Shown piece by piece: positions 62,502-64,000 of a DNA stretch of 64,000 nucleotides. Every line of letters starts with the position of its first letter. Position 1 is the first letter of the stretch. The position numbers were made by a program, and so were the translations under genes. The notes below the pieces were generated by a model. The model ran no database searches and was not told the DNA's origin. It saw only the letters and a program-made list of their open reading frames with translations. This DNA is from Liquorilactobacillus hordei DSM 19519. GTDB lineage: Bacteria; Bacillota; Bacilli; Lactobacillales; Lactobacillaceae. The stretch is from the NCBI RefSeq assembly GCF_019443985.1, contig NZ_CP049301.1, positions 81,097 through 145,096 on the forward strand. Reading direction: 5' to 3'.

Positions 62502-63296
62502 CTAAACACTCGTTCTAATTCTGTCGGAATTAAACCAACTGATGTAATTTGAGGTTCGGATTACCAAGTCCTCAAAATTGGAAAAAGTTGTTTGAAAGGC
62601 AAACTCTCTCTTCAACAATGAGTGAAAAGCTTCAATTGGCCCATTATCATAAGGATAACCTTGTTTTGAGTATGAGTGGCTAATCTGATGCCGTTCAAGT
62701 AAAGTTTCAACTTCGTTGCTGGTGTACTGTGAACCCATGTCAGAGTGAAAATATTGTGGCTTTTGATGACATTCAAGCGCCTGATTAATCGTTTCTACAA
62801 CTAACGGCGCCTCCATCTGACGACCAATCTTGAAAGCAAGAACTTGATGAACCTTTGGTTCGTAAATAGAACTGAGATAAACCCAGGTTCCTGGACGTAA
62901 TTCCAAATAAGTAATGTCAGCACGCCATATCCTTGCATTGGGCTGGTGCTTGATTAAATTGGGGCGTTGTGAATGATCCACATGAGTGCCAGGTTTTTTA
63001 AATCGCCGATTCATTAAAGAGTGAATCTCCATTTCCCTCATTAATCGTAAAATTCGTTTTGACCCAACACGGATGCCTGACTTGCGAAGCACCATCGTTA
63101 TTCGTGGATAACCATAGGCACGATAATTATTTTCCCAAATCAATTTAATTTTTTCTTTGAGCTGATTATCAACACGTTCGTGTTGACTAGGTTGATATCT
63201 TTTCCAATGGTAATAGGTGCTACGCGGTAATTCAGTGCCGAAAGAATAATTGATAAGCGGTGTCGCAATAACTGATCTTCTATGAAGACAAGGCAA
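62502..63296 (-). CDS. IS3-family transposase OrfB (DDE integrase)
   Basis: 264 residues; the TTG start has a stop just upstream. It carries an HTH_21-like segment (KLIWENNYRAYGYPRITMVLRKSGIRVGSKRILRLM) and the rve DDE core: WRADITYL (first D), FHSDMGSQYTS (second D) and IEAFHSLLKREF (E). OrfB is usually made as an OrfAB fusion by -1 frameshifting; the exact slippery site is not evident here. It has an abrupt C terminus (NSDRIRTSV) near the element end, slightly short for IS3 OrfB. Confidence 0.88.
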   Translation of the reverse strand: MPCLHRRSVIATPLINYSFGTELPRSTYYHWKRYQPSQHERVDNQLKEKIKLIWENNYRAYGYPRITMVLRKSGIRVGSKRILRLMREMEIHSLMNRRFKKPGTHVDHSQRPNLIKHQPNARIWRADITYLELRPGTWVYLSSIYEPKVHQVLAFKIGRQMEAPLVVETINQALECHQKPQYFHSDMGSQYTSNEVETLLERHQISHSYSKQGYPYDNGPIEAFHSLLKREFAFQTTFSNFEDLVIRTSNYISWFNSDRIRTSV

Positions 63297-63306
63297 TTAA
63301 TTCGTC

Positions 63307-63570
63307 CTAATGCTTTCCCAGTAACACCGCCGCAGCTTTTAAAATTTCAAGTTCCTCCTTTAATCGCTGATTTTCCTTTTGAAGTTGTTTGAATTCTTTG
63401 GACGTTACTTCAGTACCGTCTTCTAGCTCAACTGATTTAGCGCCTTTAACCCAGTTATGAATTGCGGCTGGAGAAACACCGTATTCCTCGGAAAGCGAGC
63501 GAATAGATCTTTTCTCTTCACGATGCATCTTCACAATGCTGGCTTTAAAATCATCTTGATATCGTTTCAT
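63307..63570 (-). CDS. IS3-family OrfA (helix-turn-helix, leucine zipper)
   Basis: 87 residues. HTH: KRYQDDFKASIVKMHREEKRSIRSLSEEYGVSPAAIHNWVKG, then a leucine zipper (FKQLQKENQRLKEELEILKAAAVLL). This is the DNA-binding partner of OrfB, located just before it in the same strand, within the same inverted repeats. Confidence 0.9.
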   Translation of the reverse strand: MKRYQDDFKASIVKMHREEKRSIRSLSEEYGVSPAAIHNWVKGAKSVELEDGTEVTSKEFKQLQKENQRLKEELEILKAAAVLLGKH

Positions 63571-63843
63571 TGGAATGCTCCTATCTTGTTTTATTAATTA
63601 TGGCATAACTGTTCAGAAATTTATGTACCAAATACTAGGATAGGAGCAGATTGAGAACGCGGATAACTAGCAAACAAGTATATTCTAATCACTTGAATAC
63701 AATCAGGCACTTGATTAGACAGTATGGAGATAAATTAAGCATACAATATACAACGGGAGTGAAAAAAATCTGCATTAAGTTCAATAGTTTAAAATAAAAT
63801 ATAAACATGCAATGACTACTTGAAAAAGTAAGAGCGTATCTAA

Positions 63844-63872
63844 TTGACGACCTAACCAGCACCAAGTATAAA
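63844..63872 (+). promoter_or_regulatory. Promoter for the gene beyond the right edge
   Basis: TTGACG (63844-63849), 17-base spacer, TATAAA (63867-63872) on plus. About 100 bases of structured leader and operator-like copy 20 separate it from the ATG at 63993. Confidence 0.7.
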
Positions 63873-63963
63873 AACACACAATTTTTTAGCAATGTTCAAG
63901 TGGGTTATTGAAACTTAATAGCCTACTTTATAGATTGTTAAAATTCTCTCTATTTTAACATAG

Positions 63964-63977
63964 TAATAAACATAATG
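63964..63977 (+). promoter_or_regulatory. Dispersed operator-like element, copy 20
   Basis: TAATAAACATAATG followed by AAAGAAG, 16 bases before the ATG at 63993, in the sense of plus-strand transcription, as in the minus-strand copies. Confidence 0.6.
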
Positions 63978-64000
63978 AAAGAAGTGTTAAGTATGAAACA

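Larger units (their letters stand above)
62470..63648 (-). mobile_element. IS3-family insertion sequence, 1179 bp
   Basis: Ends are imperfect inverted repeats beginning TGCTCCTAT (left at 62470, right at 63648) with further matches (TGG-ACAT) over 27 bases. A 3-base GAT occurs on both sides, which fits the 3-bp target duplication of IS3 elements. It holds orfA (63307-63570) and orfB (62502-63296). It has interrupted the region after the fourth tandem promoter. Confidence 0.85.
63649..63992 (+). other. Leader upstream of a gene that runs out of the window
   Basis: 344 bases with no gene. It holds a partition-type repeat (63782-63792), a strong promoter (63844-63872), a hairpin GGGTTATT...AATAGCC (63901-63921), a second hairpin TTAAAAT...ATTTTAA (63938-63959), and operator-like copy 20. 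An ATG at 63993 preceded by AGAAGTG is probably the start of the next gene, of which only MK is visible. Confidence 0.6.

Noticed and set aside
63689..63892. 67-codon minus-strand frame as a gene
   Set aside because: No ribosome binding site, overlaps promoter and hairpin signals on plus, low-complexity aromatic composition typical of AT-rich noncoding DNA.

Overview
The window is AT-rich, compact DNA that reads as one large tailed-phage genome with plasmid maintenance genes, i.e. a phage-plasmid, most likely from a low-GC lactic acid bacterium (Lactobacillaceae). Reasons: strong AGGAGG-type ribosome binding sites, a GH25-LysM-SH3-like endolysin with a Gram-positive signal peptide, a phiLC3-like holin, a RepA_N-type initiator as in Firmicutes plasmids, and a small IS3-family element. 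Species assignment is inference.

Region 1 (1-11.7 kb, minus strand) is DNA metabolism: HAD hydrolase (partial), two beta-class DNA methyltransferases, ATP-dependent DNA ligase, a DnaE-type polymerase split into three exons by two introns (the first a group I intron carrying a LAGLIDADG endonuclease and sitting between the two catalytic aspartates), a RecB/Cas4-like nuclease and a DnaG-like primase. Region 2 (11.8-12.4 kb) has opposite-strand signals that look like a type I toxin-antitoxin pair: a small membrane peptide and a convergent antisense RNA. Region 3 (12.4-51.3 kb, minus strand) is lysis plus virion: endolysin, holin, tail fibres, a baseplate protein fused to an HExxH metallopeptidase, a 2749-residue tape measure, a tyrosine recombinase inside the tail cluster, a 2.1-kilo-residue fibre protein, tail tube, connectors, capsid, decoration, protease-scaffold, portal and terminase. 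Region 4 (51.6-59.5 kb) is regulation and plasmid biology: HU, a sigma/HTH protein, a replication protein, a UvrD-type helicase, a RepA_N initiator with an apparent antisense RNA over its leader, and ParA with a ribbon-helix-helix partner. Region 5 (59.5-64 kb) is almost gene-free: strongly strand-biased AT-rich DNA, four tandem promoter repeats, and an IS3 element.

The feature that ties the window together is a directional 14-18 bp element (core AAATAAACATAATG or AAATAAACATATYG) found about 20 times, mostly in short intergenic gaps just before ribosome binding sites, and in several cases inside or just downstream of sigma-A-type promoters. It resembles a dispersed operator/stoperator system that could silence lytic genes during the plasmid state. 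No obvious repressor for it lies inside the window.
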